Assembly: GCF_001316265.1 (NCBI RefSeq)
Contig: NZ_BBDN01000011.1
Span: forward strand, 25,621-89,620
DNA: 64,000 nt
Direction: 5' to 3'
Origin: Vulcanisaeta sp. JCM 16159
GTDB lineage: Archaea; Thermoproteota; Thermoprotei; Thermoproteales; Thermocladiaceae
This document shows, piece by piece, positions 23,869-32,810 of this stretch. The first letter of the stretch is position 1. Each line of letters opens with the position of its first letter. A program made the position numbers and the translations under genes. The notes under the pieces were generated by a model. It was given only the letters and a program-made list of their open reading frames with translations, was not told the origin of the DNA and did not search any database.

Positions 23869-24644
23869 ATGTCACACGGGACAGAACGAAGGACTTGGCA
23901 TGGAGTGGATAGGACACGCTTAACTTGGTATCCAAGAATAGACTATGGTAAATGCACCGGGTGCGGCCTGTGCCTGCTTACGTGTGGTAATGATGTCTTT
24001 AGGTGGTCGGACAGGGGGTTACCCATTGTTGCGAACCCAGGTAACTGTGTATTGGGGTGCACCACATGCGCAAAGTTATGCCTGAGGATGCCATGACATT
24101 TCCGGATGACCCAAAGAGGTTCCTGAGGACTATAATAATTAAGGAGAAAATATACCCAAACGTTAAGAAGGAGTTAATGGAGAGACTCAGTAAGTACCCT
24201 GACCACAGGGTTGACTCAAGAACCTTCAAACTAATTAATAAACCAAGCCCCGAATTCAGCAAGTGGCATGGTATTGATAGGACAGCAATAAGGTGGGGCC
24301 CAATGATTGATGAGGATAAGTGCGTTGGTTGTGGTCTCTGCGTTGTGCAATGTAGTGAGAGGAGGAATGTATTTGGTTATGATGAGACAAGGAGAAAATC
24401 CGTAGTTTTATACCCGTACAACTGCATGGTTGGTTGCAACAACTGCCAAGTGGCTTGCCTCTGGGACGCAATTAAATTCCCAGACTTCTCCGAGCTTAAG
24501 AAACTCGCACGAGACCTGGTGGATTCAGGAATAGTGAGGAGGGAACTTGAGGATAGGTTAAGTAGGAACCCAAACCTATTAATGGAGTTACCAGACTCAC
24601 TAATTGTGAGGATGACTAAGTTGGTGAAGATCGTTGATAAGTAA
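23869..24644 (+). CDS. Tandem-duplicated dicluster ferredoxin, one frameshift
   Basis: Electron-transfer protein of about 258 residues with two similar halves. Half 1: WHGVDRTRLTWYPRID, CTGCGLCLLTC, then NCVLGCTTCAKLCP. Half 2: WHGIDRTAIRWGPMID, CVGCGLCVVQC, then NCMVGCNNCQVAC. Each half has eight Cys in the spacing for two [4Fe-4S] clusters, so up to four clusters in all. The second half has Leu where Pro is usual after the last Cys. A charged linker of about 65 residues joins them. The break near 24080 is repaired by one C (KLCPEDAMTFPDDP). The start is the ATG four bases after the operator-like palindrome. Confidence 0.75.
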
Positions 24645-24719
24645 AACGCATTTTACTCTTAGTTAATTAGGTACCGTGCCCTCCCTCCCAAGGCTTCTCA
24701 AAGGGTTTCCTATGTGGTT

Positions 24720-25061
24720 TCATAAATGGCTTTCGCCAGGTCCCTCTTCCACTTCCCCCTCTTTTTCCTCAGGCTTACCCTCCCTACCTCTTGATGATAA
24801 GTACTCACTTACTATCTCAAGGGCCCTCTTAGGATCGCCAACGCCGATCAACCTCTTCGCCAATTCAACCTCGCCAATATAAACAAGCCACTGAACAATA
24901 TGGCCCTCCCTAAGGTGGTACTCAAGGGCCTTTGGATCAACATTAATGAGCCTCTCAAGCTCACTCTTTAGTTCCTCAACATTACGGGCTATGCCGATGA
25001 CCCTGTCAAAGGACTTGAAGTAGAACGGTTCCTTACCCTGGGCCTTCTCGCCACTACTCAT
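24720..25061 (-). CDS. DUF5752-like conserved archaeal protein
   Basis: About 113 residues, intact. The middle (VEELKSELERLINVDPKALE, then YHLREGHIVQWLVYIGEVEL and AKRLIG) resembles the small DUF5752 proteins: a helical pair around an HxxxxHIxxWL motif. The tail is acidic and low-complexity. GTATTTAAGTG (25080-25090) is about 25 bp upstream of the ATG at 25061. Its function is unknown. Confidence 0.55.
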   Translation of the reverse strand: MSSGEKAQGKEPFYFKSFDRVIGIARNVEELKSELERLINVDPKALEYHLREGHIVQWLVYIGEVELAKRLIGVGDPKRALEIVSEYLSSRGREGKPEEKEGEVEEGPGESHL

Positions 25062-25112
25062 TACTAACACATAATCTGTTTCACTTAAATACTTTGTTCT
25101 TGGTGGTTAAGC

Positions 25113-25703
25113 CTATCTTTGGCTTGTTTGGAGGCTGGTGGCGCTTAGTAGGCTATCGACTAATTCCTCAACGAATTTCCTGGGTTCCATCTCATTCTCA
25201 TCCCACCAAATGGTGTAGCACATCAATGCCCCGAAGAAGGCTCTCCTGAGAGACATCGGTATTGAGTGCCCCGTAAGCGTCTCAACCCTCCTAAACATTT
25301 CATTCATCTTGTCCATGCATGTCTCTCTTAACCTCTCCTTAACTCTCCCATACCTATCCTTATAGGCCATTGTGAGCATCAGTAAGGACCTTAAATCCCT
25401 GTTGGAGTACTTCTCCATAAACCTCATACCGAAATCAATTAACAAATCCCGTGCATTATTGTAATCTCTCCTCAACACTTCATTTATTATGTCATGCGGT
25501 ACAGATAAGAGGGCAACACTTTGTATCAACTCATCCTTGCTCTTGAAATATAGGAATATTGTGCCCTTACTAACACCGCACATTTTAGCAACCTCATCCA
25601 TTGAGGCTGCATCAAACCCCTTCTCAGCAAAGACCTTAATAGCTGCATTAATAATGTTCATCATTCTTTCCTTCCTCATCTTGCTCCTCATGGTTTTCCT
25701 CAC
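25113..25703 (-). CDS. TetR-family transcriptional repressor
   Basis: 196 residues, intact. The N-terminal HTH is clear: IINAAIKVFAEKGFDAASMD followed by EVAKMCGVSKGTIFLYFKSK. The C-terminal ligand-binding domain is all-helical and includes GALMCYTIWWDENEMEPRKF. It starts with GTG at 25703 and has TTATTTAAA (25726-25734, minus strand) 27 bp upstream. It is divergent from the MFS gene at 25815, and the space between holds three operator-like palindromes. Autoregulation and control of the MFS gene are therefore likely. Confidence 0.85.
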   Translation of the reverse strand: MRKTMRSKMRKERMMNIINAAIKVFAEKGFDAASMDEVAKMCGVSKGTIFLYFKSKDELIQSVALLSVPHDIINEVLRRDYNNARDLLIDFGMRFMEKYSNRDLRSLLMLTMAYKDRYGRVKERLRETCMDKMNEMFRRVETLTGHSIPMSLRRAFFGALMCYTIWWDENEMEPRKFVEELVDSLLSATSLQTSQR

Positions 25704-25739
25704 GTGTTTATTTTAGCATTACACCTTTAAATAACTTAC

Positions 25740-25753
25740 TGACCAACTGGTTA
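25740..25753. promoter_or_regulatory. TetR-type operator half of the divergent region
   Basis: TGACCAACTGGTTA is an imperfect palindrome (TGACCA/TGGTTA) about 6 bp upstream of the TetR gene's TATA box on the other strand. It is placed to affect TetR's own transcription. Confidence 0.45.
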
Positions 25754-25760
25754 TTACTAA

Positions 25761-25772
25761 CTGACTGGTCAG
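25761..25772. promoter_or_regulatory. TetR-type operator next to the MFS BRE/TATA
   Basis: CTGACTGGTCAG is a perfect 5-2-5 palindrome. It abuts the BRE/TATA of the MFS gene (AAAGC, TTTATAAA at 25778-25785), so binding would hinder TBP/TFB. Confidence 0.6.
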
Positions 25773-25791
25773 AAAGCTTTATAAACCAGCT

Positions 25792-25807
25792 AACTGACCG
25801 GTTAGTT
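25792..25807. promoter_or_regulatory. TetR-type operator between TATA and MFS start
   Basis: AACTGACCGGTTAGTT is a nearly perfect 16-bp palindrome covering the predicted transcription start. It is followed at once by a further half site TTGACCAG (25806-25813) ending next to the ATG at 25815. Confidence 0.6.
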
Positions 25808-25814
25808 GACCAGT

Positions 25815-27032
25815 ATGTCCCAACAAAGTAGATGGAGGAAAATCGGGTTGGATTTCGGTGTAATAAGTGGAGCCGAGTGGTTAATAATAGTGGCAGCGTT
25901 CCTAGGTAGGTACCTACTTCAATTCTATCAAACATCAATAGGCTACCTAGGGAGTACCTTCGGCATGAACTCATTTGAGATAGGTATAGGCTTCGCACTC
26001 TTCACACTAGCCTTCGCAGCATCAGCATTCATAATGCATAGAATAAGGCCCAGTCAATTAAGGACTGCTGAAATAATAGCGCTCACGCTTCTCGGCGCAA
26101 CAATGCCACTATACATAGTAGTGAAGGGCTATGCTGAGGTTTACACGTTGATGATTATTGATGGCCTAATAACGGGCGTGGTCATGGATTCCTTTATGAC
26201 CATGTCAGGTATGGCATCAATCGACCAGGCAAGGAGGCAGGTGGAACAGGCGGCATTCTCATTCTGGGTGGCGCTGGCGCTTATTGTAGCTCCGTTCACT
26301 ACAGGTTATCTACTTGGCCTTGGAATAAAGACACTATTCGCATTATTCGCCATAATGGCCTTCATAGCAATACCCTTCGTGGTGGCGCTACGTGGGAGGT
26401 ACGCGTTGAAGTACGTGGAAGCCAAGGGCCATGGCGGACACACGAGTATATCATCCCTATTCAGGAACCTTGAGTTTAACTGGGCAGTGATTGCGGCATT
26501 GGCATACACAATACCCTTCTTCATAATATTCTCCTTCAGTTACGAAATAGGAAGTGCCTTAGGTTTCACTGCCAGCGAGGTTTACTACCTATTGGCCGCC
26601 ATGTTCGTTGGTGATGTGTTGACGAGACTCGTGGTTAGGCTTAAATCACCAATAACCAACAGGAGGCCTTACATGATTGCCGCCGTCACCATAGCGCTAC
26701 TAGCCTCGGTATTCCTGGCATTAAGCATGGTTTCATGGATATTCTTCATCCTAGCACTCCTAATAGCAGGTATACCAGATGGATTGACCTGGACCCTTGG
26801 GTTACAAATTGCCAACACGTCATTTAAGCGTGAGGAAATCGCAACCTCCACATCATTCTTCAGTTCAATAATGATGATAATGTCAGCCCTAATGCCACTG
26901 GTGGGCTACATGTTCTCAGTGGTTGGCGAAACTTATACTTTAACAGTATTTGCAGGAATAACCGCGGTATTCTTCGTTTGGGAGCTTCTCCTCAGGCCAA
27001 TCAATAAAAATAAGGAGGTGAAAGTGCAATGA
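25815..27032 (+). CDS. MFS transporter under TetR control
   Basis: About 405 residues, intact, with 12 predicted helices and cytoplasmic loops of the major facilitator type (RIRPSQLRTAEIIAL; RLKSPITNRRPYM). The ATG at 25815 is preferred to the in-frame TTG at 25806, which lies inside the operator. TTTATAAA is 30 bp upstream. It shares a four-base ATGA overlap with the TauE gene downstream, so the two are coupled. Position next to a TetR gene suggests export of a toxic or signalling compound, but the ligand is unknown. A decayed second copy of part of this gene lies at 27870-28046. Confidence 0.8.
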   Translation: MSQQSRWRKIGLDFGVISGAEWLIIVAAFLGRYLLQFYQTSIGYLGSTFGMNSFEIGIGFALFTLAFAASAFIMHRIRPSQLRTAEIIALTLLGATMPLYIVVKGYAEVYTLMIIDGLITGVVMDSFMTMSGMASIDQARRQVEQAAFSFWVALALIVAPFTTGYLLGLGIKTLFALFAIMAFIAIPFVVALRGRYALKYVEAKGHGGHTSISSLFRNLEFNWAVIAALAYTIPFFIIFSFSYEIGSALGFTASEVYYLLAAMFVGDVLTRLVVRLKSPITNRRPYMIAAVTIALLASVFLALSMVSWIFFILALLIAGIPDGLTWTLGLQIANTSFKREEIATSTSFFSSIMMIMSALMPLVGYMFSVVGETYTLTVFAGITAVFFVWELLLRPINKNKEVKVQ

Positions 27033-27775
27033 TAGCATCAGTTATAGTTCAGCTAGTGAACTTTTTGGCAGCGCTGCTTTTCGGCATGCTTGGAGTTGGA
27101 GCTGCACCTGTCTTTATAGCAAGCATGGAGGGCTTGGGTTATAGCGTGATTTCTACGATATTTCCTCTCGCCATACTGCTTAACGGGATAAACAGCGGCT
27201 TCGCGTCGATACCTTTTATAAAGACCAGAAACGTGGACTGGAAGTACGGGAGCCTACTTTCAGTTGCGGCTGGCATCGCGGCATTCACTGGAGCTTACTA
27301 CGCATTCATGGTTCCTGTAAAAGTGATAATGTATCTTTTAGTCGCTGTCCTGCTGATCCTCAGCGCATGGGTTATCTTAAACGTAAAGAGGGAGGGAGTC
27401 AGCATTGAGGCCAAAAGGGTATTTTCTGCAGGCCTGCCAGGAGCTATATTTGCAGGGTTCATAGGAGGGCTTCTGGCAATAGGGGGAGGAGGCATAATGA
27501 TGCCCTTCCTGCTCATCTCCGGCTATAACACTAAGAAGGCAGCCGGCACAACGGCAATAATAGCAACAGTTGCAAGCTTTGCCGGATTTGCAGGTTTTGT
27601 TATGCACTCATTCATACCTTTAAACTTTTTAATCTTATCAGCCTCCCTCGTTGCAATAGCCTCTGTAATAGGTGCTTTCCTTTCGATAAAACTTGCAAAA
27701 CCATCATGGTTGAGGATGCTTCTCGCTCTGATACTATTGGTTTCAGCATTAAGGATAGCAATAACGCTGATTTGA
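27029..27775 (+). CDS. TauE/SafE-family permease
   Basis: 248 residues, intact, about eight membrane helices in two related halves, as in TauE/SafE (DUF81) anion exporters linked to sulfite, sulfoacetate and related sulfur compounds. The second half has GAIFAGFIGGLLAIGGGGIM, the glycine motif of the family; the first half has LLFGMLGVGAAPVFIASM. Its codon choice (many GGA, GCA, CTT, TCT) differs from the flanking genes, which suggests separate ancestry. Start overlaps the MFS stop by ATGA. Confidence 0.8.
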   Translation: MIASVIVQLVNFLAALLFGMLGVGAAPVFIASMEGLGYSVISTIFPLAILLNGINSGFASIPFIKTRNVDWKYGSLLSVAAGIAAFTGAYYAFMVPVKVIMYLLVAVLLILSAWVILNVKREGVSIEAKRVFSAGLPGAIFAGFIGGLLAIGGGGIMMPFLLISGYNTKKAAGTTAIIATVASFAGFAGFVMHSFIPLNFLILSASLVAIASVIGAFLSIKLAKPSWLRMLLALILLVSALRIAITLI

Positions 27776-27869
27776 TGAGCCGCTAGAATTGTTAAGAATT
27801 TAACTTAAAATAAATAAAATATAGTTCCGCTCCTTTCTACATAATATTTTCGTTTGAAGTTATTATCGG

Positions 27870-28046
27870 GGATAAGCTTGGCTTCTCTCTCCTTCGACCG
27901 TGTTCTACCTGTTCGGGCGATGTTCGTGGGGGTGTAGAGTCGCCTATGCAGAACAGAAGGCCTTATATGGTATTCGCTGTAACGATAGCCCTAATATCAG
28001 CTGTATTACTTGTTCTCAGTTATTTCTTTTATTTCTTTACATAATA
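27870..28046 (+). pseudogene. Remnant of a second MFS gene
   Basis: The frame from about 27940 reads SPMQNRRPYMVFAVTIALIS, closely matching SPITNRRPYMIAAVTIALLA of the intact MFS at 25815. It then continues to a stop at 28046. Upstream, LGFS, TVFYLFG and AMFVGV appear in shifted frames and match LGFT, EVYYLLA and AMFVGD of the same protein. So a related but diverged MFS gene ended here. Its base usage resembles the TauE gene before it, not the native MFS. Confidence 0.6.
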
Positions 28047-28149
28047 GCTTAGCGTTAGCGCTTATGTGGGATTCGCTTAAAACTTTATTATCGAGTTTTC
28101 AATCTCAAGGGCTTTTTACGGATTACGTGTAATAATGATTAAATATTAA

Positions 28150-28165
28150 TTGACCAGTTGGGCAA
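28150..28165. promoter_or_regulatory. TetR-type operator at the FmdE-like gene
   Basis: TTGACCAGTTGGGCAA is palindromic at TTG-CC/GG-CAA and follows ATTAAATATTAA (28138-28149), a TATA-like box. It touches the proposed ATG at 28165, the same geometry as at 23850 and 25792. Confidence 0.5.
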
Positions 28166-28813
28166 TGGATCAATACGGCCTCGGCAAACCTGAAGTACGA
28201 GATTCCTGACTGGGTCTTTGAGTTCCATGGACATAGATGCCCAGCGCTTGTTCTGGGTTACTTGGCGGGTAAGTACGCCCTTAAACTGCTTGGGATTGAG
28301 AGGGAGAGGGACTCGGGTACCTACGTGTTTTCCGAGACTGGGGATGAGCATCACCAGGAGTGTTTCGACGATGGTGTGCAAGCAGCCACTGGATGCACAT
28401 ACGGCAAGGGCCTTTACAAAAGGCTATACTACGGGAAGCTGGCAATAATACTCTATAGACCAGGTAAGGGGGCCGTAAGAGTTGCCATAAAGTCGGAGTT
28501 CTTGAACGAACTCGGCAAGTTCGAGTTCTTTAGGTACCGGAGGTCAGGGATACCGGCTTCCCAGGTACCTAGGGAGGTGGTTGATGAGGTCATAAACTTC
28601 GTACTATCTAAAGATCCCGAGGAGGTATTTAAGTACGAATTCCTTAAGGACTTCAATTACAGGCCAGCAATTAGGAAGGCGATGAGCAGGATACCTTGTG
28701 ACTCATGCGGGGAGCTCGTTTTTGAGAATTATATCAAGATATTTAATGGAAAGAAACTATGCCCAAGGTGCTACGAGACTGAGTTGAGGGGAGAATCACG
28801 AGGATCACTATGA
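28165..28813 (+). CDS. FmdE-like zinc protein, start uncertain
   Basis: Resembles the FmdE/FwdE domain (PF02663), named from formylmethanofuran dehydrogenase operons but also found apart from them. Seen: FEFHGHRCPALVLGYLAGKY, then DDGVQAATGCTYGKGLYKRL and GAVRVAIKSEF. A C-terminal zinc ribbon follows (CDSCGELVF ... CPRCYE). About 210 residues. The coding frame has no ATG, GTG or TTG between the previous stop and the FHGHRC motif. The ATG at 28165 is one base out of frame and would fit if a base was lost just after it (M-D-I-N-T-A-S). No methanofuran genes are near. It overlaps the next gene by four bases. Confidence 0.65.
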
Positions 28814-29570
28814 TTACGGCAGACCTAACTCCTATCATAATCACCATACTAACCTGGGCAATCTCAGCGCTCTTCGCAATCGCTGGAGTGGGTGCGGCCA
28901 ATACCCTAATCCCTATATACTACTCGCTAGGCATACCATTCCCTGTGGCGGCCGCCTCAGGGCTATTACTCAATGTGTTCTCCTTATCCACGGCCACAAT
29001 ATACAATGCGAATAAGAAGAGGATTCTGTGGAGGTTGGGGACAATCTTCCTAATACCCGCCATCGTCATGGCGCCAATAGGCGCCTACATAGGCATCCAC
29101 ACACCAAGGAAGATACTGCTCTGCGCATTCGCGGCATTCCTGGCATACACACTATACAACCTGGCGAAGGGTAGGGTTAAGGAGAGAGTGGGCAGGTTTT
29201 ACATGGGCCTAAAGGGCTATGCGCTGGGTGTGTTTACCGGTGCTATTGTGGGCTTCCTAGGGGGTTTGCTTGGCGTTGGTGGCGGCATGATAATCCTGCC
29301 CGTACTAGCCTCATAGAGAATGACTATAAGAGGGTTTCGGCAACGGCGGGTTATATAGCATTGTTTAGCTCAGCAAGCGGCTTTGCGAGCTACCTATTCT
29401 TATTGAGGGGTATTGATTACATGCTATGGATCATGGTACTAGTGGGCGGTGTCTTGGGCGGGTTCACAGGTTCGTACCTAATGAATAGGATAAGGACCCA
29501 ATACATGAGATTTGTCATAATGTTAATAATAGCGTTTGTGCTTGGAAAAATATTGATAAGCATCCTTTAA
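28810..29570 (+). CDS. TauE/SafE-family permease, one frameshift
   Basis: About 254 residues with the paired TauE/SafE repeats: AISALFAIAGVGAANTLIPI in the first half and GAIVGFLGGLLGVGGGMIIL in the second. A TAG at about 29314 breaks the frame; one base restores LASIENDYKRVSATAGYIAL. It begins inside the end of the FmdE-like gene, so the two are translationally coupled, and it is followed by a TetR gene. A role in moving a sulfur-containing anion is possible from the family, not proven. Confidence 0.75.
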
Positions 29571-29594
29571 ACTAGGTAATTTGGGCGTCTTCTC

Positions 29595-30134
29595 ATGAGT
29601 TCTCCAGTTCTCGGGTCTAGGGAGAGGATTCTGCAGGCGGCCAGTGAGGTCTTTGCCGAGGAGGGCTTTTTCAGGGCCTCTGTGGATGAGGTGTGCAGTA
29701 GGGCAGGTGTATCCAAGGGATTGGTATTTTGGTACTTCAAGTCCAAGGATCAGTTGATAATTGAGGTTGCCCGGAGGAGCATTCCCCTTGATGTTGTTGA
29801 GGACTGCCTGGGTAGAGGAGGCGGTGGGTATGAGATCCTTAGGTGCATTGGGATTGGTTTCCTGGGGAAATACCGCGACTCGGTAATGAGGAGGTTATTC
29901 CTGCACACAATATCGGCAATGAACGTCTACAGGGAACTTGAGGAGAGCGTTAGAGAACTATGCAGGTCAATGGTGGTTAAGATAAGTAGGGTGGTCTTCA
30001 ACGATGAGGGTCCCGAGGGCATTGTGAGGATTAGAGCATTCCTAGGTGGGTTGTTATGCTATGTGATTAATCCGCCGGGGATTGATGAGGAGACCTACGT
30101 GAATACCCTGATGAGGATTACCCTGAGTAAATGA
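29595..30134 (+). CDS. TetR-family transcriptional regulator (second)
   Basis: 179 residues, intact. HTH: ILQAASEVFAEEGFFRASVD and EVCSRAGVSKGLVFWYFKSK, closely similar to the TetR protein at 25113. The C-terminal part ends like that protein (RAFLGGLLCYVINPPGIDEE versus RAFFGALMCYTIWWDENEME). The two are thus paralogues sharing one neighbourhood and may share operators and ligands. It is 24 bases downstream of the TauE gene and probably in the same operon. Confidence 0.8.
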   Translation: MSSPVLGSRERILQAASEVFAEEGFFRASVDEVCSRAGVSKGLVFWYFKSKDQLIIEVARRSIPLDVVEDCLGRGGGGYEILRCIGIGFLGKYRDSVMRRLFLHTISAMNVYRELEESVRELCRSMVVKISRVVFNDEGPEGIVRIRAFLGGLLCYVINPPGIDEETYVNTLMRITLSK

Positions 30135-30145
30135 TAAATTTGACT

Positions 30146-31796
30146 TTAATACCTGGCTTTACTCAGCCTCCTAATTATTAGTACGGGTATTGGTGATCTC
30201 GCCACAACCTTCAATGCGACACTACCAATGATATGCGGCCTGTGGCCCATCATGACTAGGTCAAACTTGCCCGTACTCGCATAGTCAATAATTATTGATG
30301 CGGGGTCGCCAACGGCAGCCTCATAATTAATATTTATATTATTTATCTCAATAATCTTACTGGACTTAATGATATTGATTAAGTTAATTAACTTACCCTC
30401 CGCAACCTTCTTCCCCTCGGCAATAACGTTCTCCGTAATGAACTCACTAACCTCGGAAAGGTTAAGCGGCACAACGTAAAGAAGTGTTACACTACTTACG
30501 TTGCTTAATCTACTCAATCCCTCAATAACCCATCTCTCTGTGTCTCTCGATAAGTCCACAGGGATTAAGACGTTTAGGCCTGGCTTACCCACCATGCTCT
30601 CAATCTCAAAGGCTCCCTCTTCAGCAATACCCCTGGCACTGACCTTAGCCCCCTCCTCCACGGGCACCTTAATAGCCTCCCTCTCCCTCCTAACTCCATA
30701 GAAGTTCATAACCCTATCCCTCAACTTGAGAAATGTTATTATGAAGACCACCTGGAAGGCAGGTAGTAATGATGGTGGCATTGAGGCTAAGAAGGCGATT
30801 CCAGAACCAAGTGGCGCGAGCGCCACTGCACTTAGTGCTATGGCCGTTGCTCATTCTTCGGAATACCAGTTAGTATCGCCACCATTGCTGGGTCATACGG
30901 TGACTCACCCCTCCTATTCAATTTAACGTACTTAAAGAGCAGCGTGAATACCGCGAGTGATACGGAGCCGAAAACCATAGCTGAGTAGAATATGCCCAGC
31001 ACATCCATCATGTGCGTGATGAGGACTCCTGCATGGGCGAAGAATATCGTGAATATTATGATCATCATACCAATCATTGTGATTGATGGGAATAAGGGGC
31101 TGATCCTCCTAAACCCTGCCTGCCCCATCCTCCTGATCATCGCCTCGCGGGTTGGTATTGCCAGGACCAGCGGTATGATTAGGACCTCTATTATAGTCAT
31201 GACTAGGTTCATCTCGACCTTCCCAAGGACTGCGCCGGATAGTGTGAGCCCCCTTACATGGGTTAGGAACATGCTTATGTAGGCTGAGGACTCAGCGGGT
31301 ATCAACGCTAGCGATAGTATGAATGATAGGGCTACCATAGCCGTTGCGGCACTTATGTCAGCCATCATTAACCCCACATAGCCAATGCTCATTGATGAGC
31401 ATGGGACAACCCAGGCAAGGAAGAGGCCAAACCTAACGAAGGGGCTTGGTACAAATAATAGCCCAAGTAGTACTGCCATTAACGGGCTGTAAACGAAGTT
31501 CAGCAGTACCACCGCCGTAGTCAGCTTGTAATTCCTAAAGGCGTTTCCCAATGCCTTATGTTTAGCATGAGTAACATGGGGAATATCATTATGTATATGG
31601 AGGCCATCATTACCATGTTCAATAACTGCTCGTGATAACGCACCCAACCTATACTGTAGTAACCTGCGACCAGGCCGAGAACTATCATGAGACCTACGTA
31701 GGCACCAAGCCACCTATCAAGGTGCGCCCTAACTCTCTCCAACCTATTACTTACTTCAAGTGTGTTTGACGTCACGAAGCACGACAAAACACGCAA
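30146..31796 (-). CDS. BASS/ACR3-like carrier fused to a C-terminal UspA domain, two frameshifts
   Basis: The first about 330 residues form a ten-helix carrier of the bile acid:Na+/arsenite ACR3 superfamily. WVVPCSSMSIGYVGLMMADI carries the conserved Pro-Cys, and GIPKNEATAIALSAVAL is the late conserved motif. The last about 165 residues are a UspA-type domain (GLNVLIPVDLSRDTERWVIE; DLVMMGHRPHIIGSVALKVV; SPIPVLIIRR). The three frames join by adding one G near 31555 (MLNIRGALGNAFRNYKL) and one G near 30845 (PKNEATAIA), so carrier and Usp domain appear to be one polypeptide. The start could be the ATG at 31796 or a GTG at 31775. The substrate is unknown. Confidence 0.65.
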
Positions 31797-32042
31797 AGCT
31801 AATAGGTCTTTCTGGCAAAACTTTGGATGGTAATGAAATATAGTTGTAATAATTAGATGATCAAAGTAGGGAGAGAGACAAGAATTGCCACTAAATATTT
31901 TGGCTATGCATATGTAATCCTTAATACTTTCTTAAAATGAATTCCTTAGATAATTATTTACCATATTGTGAGACATGTGTAAAATATACCGTGTAGGAGA
32001 CTGTGAATTGGTAATGATTTTTCGAGGCATCGCCGTAACCCT

Positions 32043-32492
32043 TCACTTCACCTTATCAATAACAACATTAAGTTCCGTGTTATATACCTTAAACTTAGTG
32101 AGATTATTCAATATGAACCTCCTAATATTATCCAAATCCCTACCCACTATCACGGTTACAATACGCTTATCGCCAGTAATTATGAATAATTCCTTGATCA
32201 TTTCCTGAGACCTCATGAAGTCCAGGGCCTCCTCCATGTTCTCCGGCGGTACATTAAAGAACAGGACGACCTCACTATAACCCAACGCCTTATAATCAAC
32301 AACAGCCCTACACCCCTTAATAACGCCCATACGCTTAAGTCTCTCAATCCTATGCCTAACGGTCCACGGGCTCCTACCAACCCTCTTCGCAACCTCATGG
32401 TACGTAAGCGCGCAATCCTCCTCAAGGACTCTTAGTATCTCATGATCTAAATCATCAAGCAGTAGGGAATCGTTCCCATGTACACGTCTCAT
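32043..32492 (-). CDS. Lrp/AsnC-family transcriptional regulator
   Basis: About 149 residues, intact. Winged HTH: LDDLDHEILRVLEEDCALTY then HEVAKRVGRSPWTVRHRIER. It is followed by the RAM/AsnC domain that binds amino acids or other small ligands (GVIKGCRAVVDYKALGYSEV ... ELFIITGDKRIVTVIVGRD). The ATG at 32492 is chosen over 32501 because the family begins close to the HTH. The target is unknown; the BASS-Usp gene lies downstream on the same strand. Confidence 0.8.
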   Translation of the reverse strand: MRRVHGNDSLLLDDLDHEILRVLEEDCALTYHEVAKRVGRSPWTVRHRIERLKRMGVIKGCRAVVDYKALGYSEVVLFFNVPPENMEEALDFMRSQEMIKELFIITGDKRIVTVIVGRDLDNIRRFILNNLTKFKVYNTELNVVIDKVK

Positions 32493-32810
32493 AACCCCCA
32501 ACCATGAAAATTAACCCTAGGCGTTATAAGCTTTTTACAGGGATCATTACTAAGCCCGTTGTGCTATCTCCGCATATATAATTTCTTCCTTAACCATAGT
32601 GCAACATTGACAGGGCTTATGAGAACTGGCACTTCGAATAACGGCCCTACTGCCCCATTGACCAACAAGTCAATGTATTATTTAAAATCCTATTTCACGT
32701 GTATTGTGAAATAAGTAGATCCTTGAGATCTATGGTACGTGAAAACGTGGGAATTACCACGTAATGCATTATAAAGGATTATTATTGGGTTTACATTAAT
32801 TACATTGGTT
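32493..32810. other. Divergent intergenic region with an inverted repeat
   Basis: A stretch of about 320 bp between the Lrp gene and the methyltransferase. It contains TTGACCAACAAGTCAA at 32658-32673 (TTGAC/GTCAA, 6-base spacer), the same arms and spacing as the ferredoxin operator at 23850. TATA-like boxes occur at 32571-32582 and 32767-32776. No gene is seen. Confidence 0.4.
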
